From: Streblospio benedicti
Lineage: Eukaryota > Annelida > Polychaeta > Spionida > Spionidae
DNA: 64,000 nt
Reading direction: 5' to 3'
NCBI GenBank assembly: GCA_019095985.1
Contig: CM032663.1
Span: forward strand, 18,513,649 to 18,577,648
The notes beneath the pieces are model-generated. The model did no database searches. It was not told the DNA's origin and saw only the letters and a program-made list of their open reading frames with translations. A program made the translations under genes and the position numbers. Shown here piece by piece: positions 36,401-48,526 of the stretch (the first letter of the stretch is position 1; the number at the start of each line of letters is the position of its first letter).

Positions 36401-39400
36401 TGGGGTCACGCTCTTCTTCTGAGTCTGATGTGGAACTTCCAGTTTCCTCAGATTCTGATGAAGCAGAACTTGTATTACCATCTGTAGTCTCGAGTTCAGA
36501 CTCATACTGTTGACCGAGGCTTCTGTAGGTGGTAAAGCTTTCCTTGGATGGAGGGACAAAGGGTGATGGTGCATCACTAGTTGACTCTTGACCTTCTTTG
36601 TCAATAGCAGGTTTCTTAGATGGAGGTTGAGTGTCTGATTCTGATCCCATTGTTGTAGTGCTTGCTGATCTTTTTCTACTTGTTGGCTTGGCAGGTTTCT
36701 TACTCGAGCTCTCAGAGGGTTCAGTGGAAGTTTCTGTCGAGTCACCCTTTTTCTCTTCTTCATGAACTGATGATCTTGATTTTCTCCTGGACTTTGCTGT
36801 TTGTTTTCCTTTCTTTGTGTCCATCTCTGGAGTTTTCATACTTGCAGTAATCTTTTTATTTTGATCTTGTTTCTTAGCTTTCTTGCTGAAAAGAACAGCT
36901 GTTCTGCGATTGACACCAGTTGGAGTAGGGGAAGGGGAAGCCACTTCAGCCTTAACAGTTTTCTCAGCAGGAGTATTTTCTACCTCTGTAGCCTTGGTTT
37001 CTTCCTCTTCTTCCACTGAGAAAGGAATAAGGGAATCTGTTATAATCAGATCACCTTGGAATACAAAATTTATACATTTATACTAGTGCTGCAGCTAAAT
37101 ATTGGACAATCAGTTGTAGGCCTAGGCGCTGGCAAAAATTCCTGTAAATTGCCACTTAGCGATAGCTAAATTTTGCATATTCTCAAGAAAACCCTTAGTT
37201 CCTTTTCGGTGACAACAAACACTCGGTTGGCGTATAGGGAGTCAGGGGTGCATTGTGTTTGTTTGGCAAGGTATTTCATTTAGTAAACTGTAGCAACGTC
37301 AGCCATTACATGTTATAGTGTCAGAATTTTTTTATTAGCATACTCTCCTCTAAAAACTGTCCAGTATGTTATACAATTATAAATATGCCACAAGTTTTAA
37401 TTCAGGATTGACAAAATAAAGCAACTTTAAGTAGTACAGAAATATCATGTCAAAAACAGCCACGGTCCTGTGCTGCAGTGCATTTGTATGGGCATTGGAG
37501 GAAGAAAATTGGTACCAATAACATTCTAATGACGTGCGACGTGGGGGTTTCCTTGAGAATAAAAGTCCTTTGCTGCTGGTTTATATAAATATAAGTTGTT
37601 TATCATATTATACTATAATAGACAACATTATAGGTAGCAATATATTGGGAAGTGCAAAAATTTAATAAAAATCCATAATGAAAAGCCAGCTATTTACACA
37701 CTATACTTGTTACGAAACCAAAATCTGACGATTAGATCGATTATAGTTCAGAAATGTTATGTAACTGATACTATCATTTATCTAGAGTTTGTGACACATC
37801 TCTAGCCAATTTTGAAGTTTCGATTCATATGCTGCACTAAATTACACTTCACCACCACCATTTACAAAGTATAACATGCATTTCAATCTACAATAAATAA
37901 ATCTTCCTATACCAAGAAAAATAGTACAATCAAAGAAGTGATGATAGTACTTACTACATTCTAAACAAAAATGTTCATGTAATAATTTATTTGTCTACAT
38001 GCATCACTAATAGCATATTGCAGTCTTAAATGAATTCTTATTTCCAATCGTTAGCTCACATTTAACACCTATCACACAAGTAAAAGATAAACACAAATCA
38101 CCTGTTGATGGGATGTCAGTTTCACTCATTACTCTTGAGCGCACTTTTGTTACACCACCCCTCCTCTTTCCTGACCGACTAGTACCAGGACAAGGGAGAC
38201 GCTCAGGTGTCTTCACTCTTACAGGGGAAGGCTCTCGTTTAGGTGACTTAGCATCCTCTTCGATTTCAGAAGCTAAAATTCAAAAGATAATGTGTATTTG
38301 TCATAAGATAAAAATTATTCTAAGGTCTATGGAATTGAAACATTTCACTGTAAAATGAAAATTGACAATCTTTCCCAAATGCAGAGCAAATGCAGAAAAT
38401 AAATTAGCTACTGTGTCTCATGATTCAAATATTTTATAATAATGTATTATCTGCTTTTCTTTAGAAACAAACTCTAAAATTCAAATTTTAATTGATTTCG
38501 AATTCTACAGGTTCCTTTTCAAAAATAAAATAATCATCCTTAAACATAAACATGTTTATTTCATTTTTGAAAAGGAACTTGTAGAGTTTGAAATCGATTA
38601 AAATTTGAATTTTAGAGTTTGTTTCGAAAGAAAAGCTGGTAATACATTAAAATAATTAAAATCATGAAACTAACTACTATTACTAGGATTTTGAAAAAAG
38701 AATCACACAATCATTTTGTCTGATTAAACATATAACTAAATTCAAAATTCACCCAAAGTAAATGTAAGCCTGAAACATCAAAGTAAATAAGTTAACGCAT
38801 ATAAAGTAATACAATATTGCTAGACCTACCCATACTGACGTCATCAGGATCATCTTCTGGATCACTGAGGAACCGTTGTCCATTTTCTATGGCCAATTGT
38901 CTGCGAACTTTAGTCACTTCAGCTTTAATTTTCTTAGCCAACCTATGTTTACGCCCTACAAAACAAAAATATTTGTTAAATTGCAAATAAGTAGACACAA
39001 TAGTGTGTTCATGTCTGTTATTTTTAGAACAACTAGTACATGGAGTTAATCCAAAAAACAAAATTGTACAAAAAATGAAATTATTGAAATGTACATAATA
39101 AAAATAGCAAATTTTTCAACAAGCATGTCAACAATTCTCTAAAAATAAATTCATATATACCAAGGCATATACACAGTTATTCATATATTTTTCAAAGTAC
39201 TTTCAAATAATTACATATTTTGTTACAAAACATTTACAATATCTTATTGCATATTAAAAAACAAAATTCTAAGACTACTATATTGACAAAAAATCGGTCA
39301 TTTTTGAAACATGATGATATTTCATACCTATCAAGCAACATAATAACCATTTAGACACGCACACAAATCGTTAGATGTTTTTCCAACCCATAAAAATGGA

Positions 39401-42400
39401 GTTTAACGCACCTACAGACATGCATATATCAAGCCTGTCAAGAAGGATTTTGAGCTGTTCTTCTAGAGGTAAACCTTCTCTTGCCTTGCCAGACAGAACC
39501 TCTTCAACTTAAAAATAGATAATGAAAAAAAAAAATTGAACAGAAGCCAATTATTTTTATCACTAACAAAAATTTGTGATTACTCTCATTATTATGTGTG
39601 ATGCGCATTTGTATTTCTTCAACATTATTTTCACTCTTTCTAGTTCAATTATGCATGTTTCCTTTTAACAGCATTTTCAAAATTTAAATTAAATCTGTGC
39701 TTACTGTCATCTAACAAATTGGGTGCCTGTTCACTTTTCTTGGGCGGATCTTGAACCATGAGCCCAGTGTCAGGATCAAAGCCTATTGTTTCTGCCATTC
39801 GACGAGCACTTCGTATAACAGCACCGCCCTAAAGTAGTTATTACACAAATATTTGACATTCGTGTACAAAGTTAACATGCACATACACATTTTCCAACGA
39901 TGGTGTCTATTTACAAGTCTATTAATACTATTTCCCTTTTACAGAAATGCAATACAAAATACTCAGCCTGGCATTATTCCAAACATAGTGAGATTAGGTC
40001 AGGAAGATACATGAAAGATTTATGAAAAAAGCTATACTTTCTATCATCTAAAATAAAAATAACTAGTCTTCATCTTTATTATGTAAATGTTTACCTGATC
40101 ACGCAGTTTAACAGCAATCCTGTAGAAAGGGGTGTCCTTAGCATTATAAACCATGCAGTTGGTCACAATCAGATCAAAATCTGTTTGAAAATCATCAACT
40201 GTACGGTACTCATGGCCTTCCATTTTCTTTCGCATAGTAGAGAAGTCCATGGGTTGCTTGATATGATTAATATAGTCAGGCACCTAGAATATAAAGTCAA
40301 TAACAGATAAATATAATGAATAGTTTGTGTAAAGGCTACTTGTAAAGAACAATCAGCCGTAGCGAATCTTTAAACTTGCTAGATCAGAATAAATAATAAA
40401 TCTATATGTTACCTCCTTCAAATTAACAGGCTCTGCAAAGATATTTGAGGTGTCCTTTTCTTGAAGTTGATCAAGAGTATGGCGCAGTAGCATGAGGAAT
40501 GGAGTCAATCTCATTTCTGTTGCCATCTGATGAAGTCGCAGCTGTTCACGTTTTTAACTTCTCTCGCTTCTGATAAGTTCTACCAGAAGTCTTGCTTTCT
40601 CTAGATCTTGGCGGAGCCGCTGCCAATACTTCAGCTGGTCTTTAAGCGCTTGACTTTGCTGTTCAGACTTTTTGCAAAAGTAAAACAATAAATAGATCAG
40701 CTACTGAAATAGTAGCAATCATAACATGTACATAGTACTGTCTGTATTAGCCTTTGTAAGTTAGAATTCAGAAATTTCTCATATAAAAGATTTGTTATAC
40801 CTGATCACCCCTGCTTCGCGACATATGAGATGACTGAAGACGTCTTAGCAAGGGGACACCATTACGAGATTGACGCTTCAGGGTCCAATAAGCCAACAGA
40901 CGACTGATGAAAGGCTCTTTCTTGCTTAAACGAACTTTGGATGCGATTTTTGTAACTCTGGAAGAATCATTATCTTGAAATACTTAAAAATGAATAAATG
41001 AATGAAGGAATAAAAATACTGTCAAGTTTACAGCCCAAATAATTTTTCTTTTATAAAAACTGAGACCTTTGGTTAAAATAATACTAACCTCTGTTGAGGA
41101 ATAATTGGTATTGAGACAATTGGGACTGCATTACGCTTTTCAGCCAGTATTTTCCTGGCTTTCCTCATTTTCAAGCGTGACTTGGCTTTGATGTCTGCCG
41201 GGGACAGTTGATTTTTGGGTCTATTTTCATCATCTGAATCAACACCATTGTCTATCATTGGCAAGAACCCTGCGTTTGGAGGAGTGTGAACATCACAAAA
41301 AGCGGTCTTTCTTACACTGACTGTCAGGCCACTGCCTGAAGATTCTCTGATAGGCTCTATTTTCATAAATAGTCCAGCCTGTTGTGCACAAGTAACATGG
41401 AATGCTGTGTAACAGTTTGTTTTGTGGCACTGAATGCAAGCGCCTTTTCCTTTCTGCTTGCAGATGTAGCATGTCAGTTTCCATCTTGCTGCAGGTATCC
41501 GTTCTAGACAGTCTATTGGTTCTAGAAAGACAGTATTTGCAAACCCCACTTCAGGAATCCACAAGGCACATACAACATGTGCCCAGTTGCCATCGTCTGT
41601 TTGTTTAAAAGCCCCACCTTTGTTAGGACACAAACAGCAGTCCACAGCCCGTGAAGGAGACTGTAAGCACCGTCGGCATAACCACTGTCCTTCGGGGATG
41701 TAGGGAACCCCATAACATTCCTGATGCACAGGAAGATTACACATGTCACAGAAAAGAATCACATTACTGTTTTGACACTCTCCATCCATGCAGATGGAAC
41801 ACACAGCATCTTCATCAATAGGCGGTTGAATGTCTTTCCCTGAACATTGACTTTGAAAGTGTGCTTCCTTTTCAAACCTGTCCATTAGAAGTTCAAATGA
41901 TTCCTGTGGCACAGGACCAATATTTTCCTTTTTCCGACCAGCATTACAGATGTCCAACCATGCATAGTCCTGAAATAAAAATATATAGATGAAAGAGTTA
42001 AAACCAAAATGCTTTTTCGTAAAAATAATTTTCAACTTTGGAAGACACTGTTCGTAATCACTGCATTCTACGGGAAAGTGTAACATTTTGAATATGTACA
42101 ATATCATATATATGTAATTGACATTGATAAAAATTAATTATCCTACAAGACTATACATAACATCTGTCCCATTAACCAAAGTCATAATGCAAACACCTGC
42201 AACTTTTCTTTTACAAAGGCAAGCTGAAATGGTTATGTGAGCAGACGCTTGCAGCTTTTGCAGCATTGCTAATTTTAGCTTTCCAGTCATACTATGATGT
42301 AGTTTTACAGCACATAATGGAGCTGCTTACATGTATATGTGTAGGTAGATATTTGCTGGTGTTATATACATGTACAGGATTCACAAAACATTGACAGATG

Positions 42401-43894
42401 ACTTGTTAACCAATTCTTATATTGGACCTGATTGGAAGTGTGTTAACTATTACTTTAAAAATTATACAATGCACCCACATCCTGGGCTATTATTTCCGAC
42501 ATATTATTTGTTACTAATACAATATATTGGCACACTTTTCTCACATTTTTATTGCATATCTTTTTAAATAAACAGAAGATAATATGTATCAACCCAGACC
42601 ATAAAATAGATCTAAAATAGCAGCCATTTAAATAAACCATTGTCAAAAGCCCAAGTGCACATGACCTTCATTTACAGTAAGCCAAAATATTCTCAGAGTA
42701 AAACATTTTCCAATAAATGCAGCCTGCACTATAGTAGACAGACTACCACGGAGGCAATATTACTCTCAGGGCCGACTTTGACATGACTACAGCCTAGTGC
42801 ATGCAGCTTGGGCGACCAGTATTAGTCGAGCTTCACCCTTTCTCTTCAGCAGCAGCTGGCTGTCTGCCCGAGCTCTTTCTGACAGGCTGCTTGCAAATCA
42901 ATATCATGCGGAAATGTGCAACCATTGGCTGTTGGCACAATTAACTTGACCCAAATATGTAACTGGACCATGGTAAACATGTGTTAGCTGCAAAATGCTG
43001 TCTGCTGCCGAAATATATTAGCAAGAGGTGCATTTAAACAGAATAAATCCAAGCTATATACTTCGAAGGATCAATTCCTTTCCTTTTATTACTGGGTTGT
43101 TTATCAGTGCTATACAAGCAAGCTTTTAACTTGTGCCGAATTATTTTAACCAGGTATTTACTGACGGCTATTAATTGCATAATAGAAAGAATGAATGATA
43201 AAATTACCTCTTCATCCATGTCATATTCAACATCCTCATCTAGCTCATCGACTGTTTTCTCTATGAATCTGTAATATGCATTTGACCGCTTTGGAACATT
43301 CACAGGTTTAGCCCAATGGTCAAGAACCTTGAAGCTTGCCTCTGGTAGTTTGGGTGGAGGTGGAGCAGGTGGGTGAGGAGTATCTTTGTTTTTACCCTTT
43401 GATTTGGCCTTCTTTGTTTCTTTTCCTTTTTGTGGTGTACGAGGTGGTGTTTCAGTTATCAATTTGGATACTGTTTCTTTCTTTTCTTTTTCAGTGTTAT
43501 CACGGTTGTCTATTTCATCTTGGTATATAATTTCCAATGGGTCAAAAATGTTAAGACGATGAATCTTGCCATCCACTTCAATCTCCACCATTCGCTGAGC
43601 TTCTGCGTATGTCAGAGTTTCATGTTGTTTGGGTGATCGAGGAAACTCTGATGGAGAAGGGGATCTTTTGCGATTAGGAGTGCCAGTTCCTCCGCCTTTT
43701 CTGGCTTTTTTACTTGGTTTCTTATTAGGTGTAATATTACTATCCGGATTATCATGGTCATAGTTTATAAGATGAAAATGTATCCCAGAGTAGCTTTTGT
43801 ACACCTTGCCACATCCTTTGACAGGACATTCATATGGAGGCTTTGTTGCCTTCAAATTTGTACAGAATGTCTCAACGTCAAAATCAAGACCCAT
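33491..43894 (-). CDS. BRPF1: BRPF family scaffold (peregrin-like; PZP, bromo and PWWP domains)
   Basis: Scaffold that holds MOZ/MORF or HBO1 with ING5 and MEAF6 on chromatin. Coding exons in transcript order: 43208-43894, 41089-41969, 40801-40957, 40413-40667, 40095-40283, 39705-39828, 39412-39507, 38830-38955, 38102-38272, 36383-37015, 34882-35571, 34184-34296, 33923-34068, 33491-33683; phases agree and give 1486 codons, longer than human BRPF1 because exons 10-11 are large and low-complexity. Domains: C2H2 finger ([17 protein letters not shown]), Epc-like [17 protein letters not shown]-knuckle-PHD ([13 protein letters not shown]...; [20 protein letters not shown]), bromodomain with [11 protein letters not shown], the [11 protein letters not shown] motif, and a PWWP domain ([31 protein letters not shown]). 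Exon 4 contains an in-frame TAA, described separately. BRPF1 and BRPF3 orthology cannot be separated in an invertebrate, where a single gene is expected. Confidence 0.94.
34924..34945. repeat. CTG/CAG trinucleotide run coding a short polyglutamine in BRPF
   Basis: A (CTG)n run on the plus strand gives six consecutive glutamines in BRPF exon 11, just before the PWWP exons, in a low-complexity linker. Confidence 0.75.
38440..38649. repeat. Long near-perfect inverted repeat (hairpin) in a BRPF intron
   Basis: The left arm 38440-38533 and right arm 38556-38649 are about 94 bases each and reverse-complementary with only a few mismatches, separated by about 22 bases. The core of the arm is AAACAAACTCTAAAATTCAA. 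A transcript of either strand would fold into a long hairpin. It may be a palindromic MITE or a recent inverted duplication. There is no coding content. Confidence 0.85.
40413..40667 (-). other. BRPF coding exon 4 with an in-frame stop between compensating indels
   Basis: The exon reads [18 protein letters not shown], then [11 protein letters not shown], and after the problem [19 protein letters not shown], matching the BRPF helix and the start of the bromodomain at both ends. In between, the expected family sequence RKREKLKRE is replaced by RSERS-stop-KRE. The DNA explains this simply: the AGA(A)AG run at 40566-40571 is one A short and the TTAAAA(A) run at about 40551-40557 is one A long. 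The frame is therefore shifted for a few codons, meets TAA at 40554-40556 and is then restored. Two homopolymer-length errors in the assembly are the likeliest cause. Confidence 0.85.
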
Positions 43895-43987
43895 GTTGGC
43901 ATTTGATTTTTAAGCCATAAGGTATCCTCCACTGGGTAGTGTTCCTACCCAAACAATGTGATAGTTAACACAATCTTCACTGGATTT
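43895..43987 (-). other. Start of the BRPF coding exon (5' UTR part)
   Basis: On the minus strand a good acceptor (TTGTTTTGTTGCAG) ends at 43988, and the sequence from 43987 to the ATG at 43894 would be 5' UTR. This implies at least one non-coding upstream exon, probably in the CpG-richer stretch 44.1-44.7 kb. Confidence 0.45.
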
Positions 43988-44089
43988 CCTGCAACAAAAC
44001 AAGACAATTAGTGACCAGAAAGCTCTAATATTGAACGTAAGCATACTGCAGATGATTCTATATAGTTCTATCAAGTTGTCATAGTAAGA

Positions 44090-44690
44090 GAGCCAGACGG
44101 CACGAAGCCTCAAGTCAGCACACCCACCAAACCGCCTGCTCTAACGCTCGATACAGCAAACATGGCGATGGCTCGGATGGGCCTTGCGCCCGAGCAGTGC
44201 ATAAAATTAGAAGCGTTGCGCAGACAAATTACACCGGCAAAGCTGGCATATCGTATACCAGCATACAGTACATAGAGTGATCAAAGATTCACCACACCTC
44301 ATAACAAAACTAAGCTGCCTTTGTATCAAACAGGCGATTAGAAATGTGCACCGCCACTAGCATTTTAGCTCTTGCGAACATCGCCATTGAAAAGCTTACT
44401 TGCATTGAAGATACCTTTATATTTAAAATGTATGCATAATACCTGTATTAACGGACTGTGGTTTGATTCACTACACATTTACACATCCAACGGCGCAATA
44501 TGTATATAGATTATTATATCCTGTATAGAAAAAATAACGAATAAATATAGTAAATCTGCACACACATCCTACTTCTCAAAATCGTCGGTTGAATACACAA
44601 CATAGAAGTCAGTGCGCAGCATTCTGCGCATCTGATAGTATTCTTCCGGGAACATGGCGCGAAAATCAAAACAAAATAAGACGTACCATA
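44090..44690 (-). promoter_or_regulatory. Probable BRPF promoter region
   Basis: The stretch is richer in CpG than the surrounding AT-rich DNA and has two AACATGGCG words (about 44159 and 44652), which resemble YY1 sites. The second overlaps GGCGCGAAAA, an E2F-like word. It lies just upstream of the BRPF 5' UTR acceptor. The assignment rests on base composition and motif likeness only. Confidence 0.4.
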
Positions 44691-44777
44691 ACGTAAACCG
44701 TTAGATTGCTACGCTTTGACGTATCAGGAGTTCACTGTATGTCAATTGTTTCAATCAATTATGACAGTCTATCTACC

Positions 44778-45270
44778 AAGTCAAGTCAAGTAATATTTAT
44801 TTAAAAGTCGGTACATTATAACAAATAACATAAGCTCTACAGAGCTTTTAAAACCGACAATACAGACATATACAATTACAAATTATACACTAAAATAAAT
44901 TTATATAGATAAGTTATTTACAAAATGAACATTTACAGCTATCACCTTCCCACTTTTCAATAACACCCCTAAACTCATTTAATGACATTGACACCCTAAA
45001 ATCATTTGGAAGTTCGTTCCAAATTTTTGGCGCAGCATAGCGCAGTGAGTGCAAGCCATACTTCGTTGTTCTTATTCTTGGCATTTCTACTAAATTCTTG
45101 TATCTAAAAGTGTATTTTATGTTCTTAACATTGACAAATAAATAGGTGATTGTTTATTAATAATTTTAAATACCTGTATGGCAAGATAACGCATCCTTCT
45201 AATTTCAAATGAAGGCATTTTAGATTTTTCTAACAGTTTTTTTTTCATAACTACTATTTTCATCTTCATA
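44778..45270 (-). mobile_element. 5'-truncated LINE fragment (3' end of reverse transcriptase ORF)
   Basis: On the minus strand, from about 45270, the sequence encodes the C-terminal tail of a non-LTR retrotransposon ORF2: KMPSFEIRRMRYLAIQVFKI, then RTTKYGLHSLRYAAPKIWNE, ending CKCSFCK and a stop near 44914. The two parts are in different frames, so at least one frameshift is present. The 3' end runs out in a short (ACTTG)n tail, seen as CCAAGTCAAGTCAAGTAA on the plus strand near 44778. The tail peptide is of the CR1/L2-like kind found in many invertebrates; the exact clade cannot be given. It is a dead fragment. Confidence 0.8.
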
Positions 45271-45328
45271 TAAAACCGGGTTAGAAATCAGCTAAATCAG
45301 CAAGGAAATTAGTTCAATATTTCTCAAA

Positions 45329-45596
<268 letters not shown>

Positions 45597-48526
45597 GGGT
45601 TAAACTATTTTTTTTTCTTCTTCAGAAAATGTGGTATTAAAAATACAAAAAACAAGTCGACGAAACCAAGGATACCATAACATGTTAGTTAGGTAACATT
45701 ATATGAAAAAAATATATAACTTGAAATCAAAAGACTAGCTATAAGATGTTCGAGTTGGTATGAGCTGTGCCCTAAAAAAAAATGTTTGGCCTTTTATCAT
45801 AACTGTCAAGACGCCGATAGTTGCAGTATAAGGTATCATATAATAAAACTTAAACTTCATAAGGGTTAAGTTGTGTCACAAAAGAAGGTTTGTGTTTCAG
45901 GACAGTGGTGAGTTGTTTTTTTTCTAACAGGAGGGAGGGGGGTGCTGTTTGAAAAGTGGTGGGTCTGCCTGGAAGAGGGGTGCATGGAGTGTCGATGCTA
46001 TTGCTGAGGACCTGTACTGTGTCATATTTGTTGCTGAATAGTGGAAGGGTATGAGGTGGGAGAAATAGGAAATGTGACTAGATAGCCCCTTGATCGGTCG
46101 GTCCCACGGGTATAAGCTAGTTCCTTAATGCCAGCACAAATGATTTGTAGTCGATTTCCTCGCTACAATAGTCCGACTTGGCATCAAACTTTCTTGGACA
46201 GTTTCACTGAGTGACTGACTGGAAGACCACCTCTTATACTGTTTGCATTGTGTTCGGGTGTAGACCAAGCGTAAATTATTACCAAGAAACGGGCTTTGCC
46301 GTGATCGGATGCCAGGGGTTTGGTACTAGGAAACGAAACTACATTTGTACAGCTCGTGTTAAGTAGGCTTGTCATAGCATGTGCACAACAAACCATGGAA
46401 AAAACCGACACTAAAAAGATTTCATATACCGTTACCTATTTCAATAATGACAACGACAGTACTACTCATTGCATGCTGACTTATCAAGCTTTTTAGTTAC
46501 CGAGTGTAAGATGTGGTAAGAATAGACGAAAATAGAAATATCCGAGAAAACTTATTACGTGCATGCCCCACTCACACAAAACCATCAAAGATAGCTCACT
46601 AAACGCGCATAGATCTGGCTAGCATCTGGATAAACCAACCCAATCAAATAAGTGTCAAATTAGACATGCTTTCTCCCTAATGCGGTGTCCATTTGAAAGG
46701 AGATTTGTTTGTTAAAAACAAAACAACAAACAAAGAGACAAACAAACAAACAAACAAACGATTATGAAGGTTTTTCACTTTTACATTCAGTATTTTGTCA
46801 ATTCTTACGACTTTTAAAGAAACACGCATACGTTCGATGACTATAAAAGTTAATCTAGATCTATATGTAAAAGAATATGTAGATCTATATGCACGGTAAA
46901 AAGAGATTATCGTAATAGACGGTGTACAACGACAGAGCGCTGCATGGTCTCGTCACTTAGTCTTAGGTAATAACAGAACAATTTTTTATCAGACCGTGGG
47001 GCAGTTACATGATATCGTCAATGGAGCTATCTCTATCATCACTAAGATAGTCAACAATATGCTTCATCCCTCAACCTGTCTATAGAGCTGCTGTTTCTGG
47101 TGGCGGTGTATGGCGTGTGGTCCCTGTTGGGGTGGTTTTATATGAGTAATCATTTATTGATTTTACACGTGAGCATAGGGACACATACTACTGCCTCTAA
47201 CCGGATTCATTTTCACCTAAACTCCCAAAACTAAATCTTGAAACCAACAAACACATGGGTGATGGCATGACCACCGCCATCACCCAACAGACAACAGTTT
47301 TTCTTGTTGAGTAAAAATTGGACACATGAATTCATGCGACCTTTCCCCTAAACTTACAAAGAATCTATCTCACTGCACATATCGCACACACAATTACAGT
47401 CATGGCCGGATATATATACTTTCATGTAATAAGTAACTTATCAGGAATAAATTCCATCATTGCTCACAAAGGAGTTGGTTGGACAGAATATTGAACATTT
47501 TGATAAATGTGGCTAACCTTTCCCCCCAGAACATCCAAACCACCCACGATTGTAATAAACCAATTATCATTAAGGTTACATCTGATGTAGTAATAATTTG
47601 TCAAGTTAAGGGTTAAGGCTGCGTAAAATATACACAAAGAAACCAAATATTGTAAACACCACCTCGAGCACATTTAATTTATATCGACAGGGAGACTGTA
47701 TTAAAGTATAGATGTGCATGTATAAGCAGTGTTCACGTGCACCAATGATTGAATCGACCGTTGGTCTCGCATCATTGTCGCATCAGAGCGGCAGATGAGT
47801 TTTCAGCAGCTCAACGGGCGGAACTTTCTGTGGAGTGAAAGAAGCACGACAAAACTCGCGGCAACCACTGTGCAGAGCTTAGTTACCAAATTGACGGTGA
47901 CGCGTGTGAATTTTTGAAAATATCATGGTAATTTTCATAGGATTCTATCTTAATTACAAGCATTTTCACGCTTATGAATAGATATTGTTTTAAGTTGTGT
48001 CATATAGTGCTGGTTCATAGAATACATAAGTGGATGTCATTGGATTCTTGTTTTCCCTCAGTTTGTATATGTGCTTGTTTTACAACCATTTTCGTTCTCC
48101 AACACTGTCTTTTGTTGATTTTCTTATTGCACTAGATTCATTAGGTTTGTATGTATTTATTATTTTCCAATTGAAGGATAAGTTGTATTTGATCATTTGT
48201 CATCACTGTTGTTGGATACAGAATTTTGCTGTTATTTTATTGCTATTTCTTTCATTTTGAAAATTCAGTGTCAACCTTTTAATTTGGACAAAAATGCATT
48301 CCATTGGAATATTTCCTCGCGATAATGGGTAGCTATTGGAACACCATTCACGCATTTAAATAGACATGAATTAAACATGAAGTGACAGGATTATATTGTG
48401 ATAAAAACATTTAACGATGATGAAGTCTTTGTAAATCATGTTATATGAAGAGCTTGGGTCACTCTCTGTGGGAACATCTTGGACTTTGACAATAAATGAG
48501 AGGTTTATGAATATCGCAATAAAAGG
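45597..48526. other. Intergenic region between BRPF and WIF1
   Basis: There is no supportable gene. It contains a (CAAA)n run at about 46717-46760. The WIF1 transcription start and 5' UTR probably lie in the last part; a GC-richer patch is at about 47790-47910. Short open frames are scattered and show no family resemblance. Confidence 0.5.

Noticed and set aside
46184-46411. Minus-strand open frame of 75 codons between BRPF and WIF1
   Set aside because: No motif or homology is recognised, and the length is not unusual for chance.
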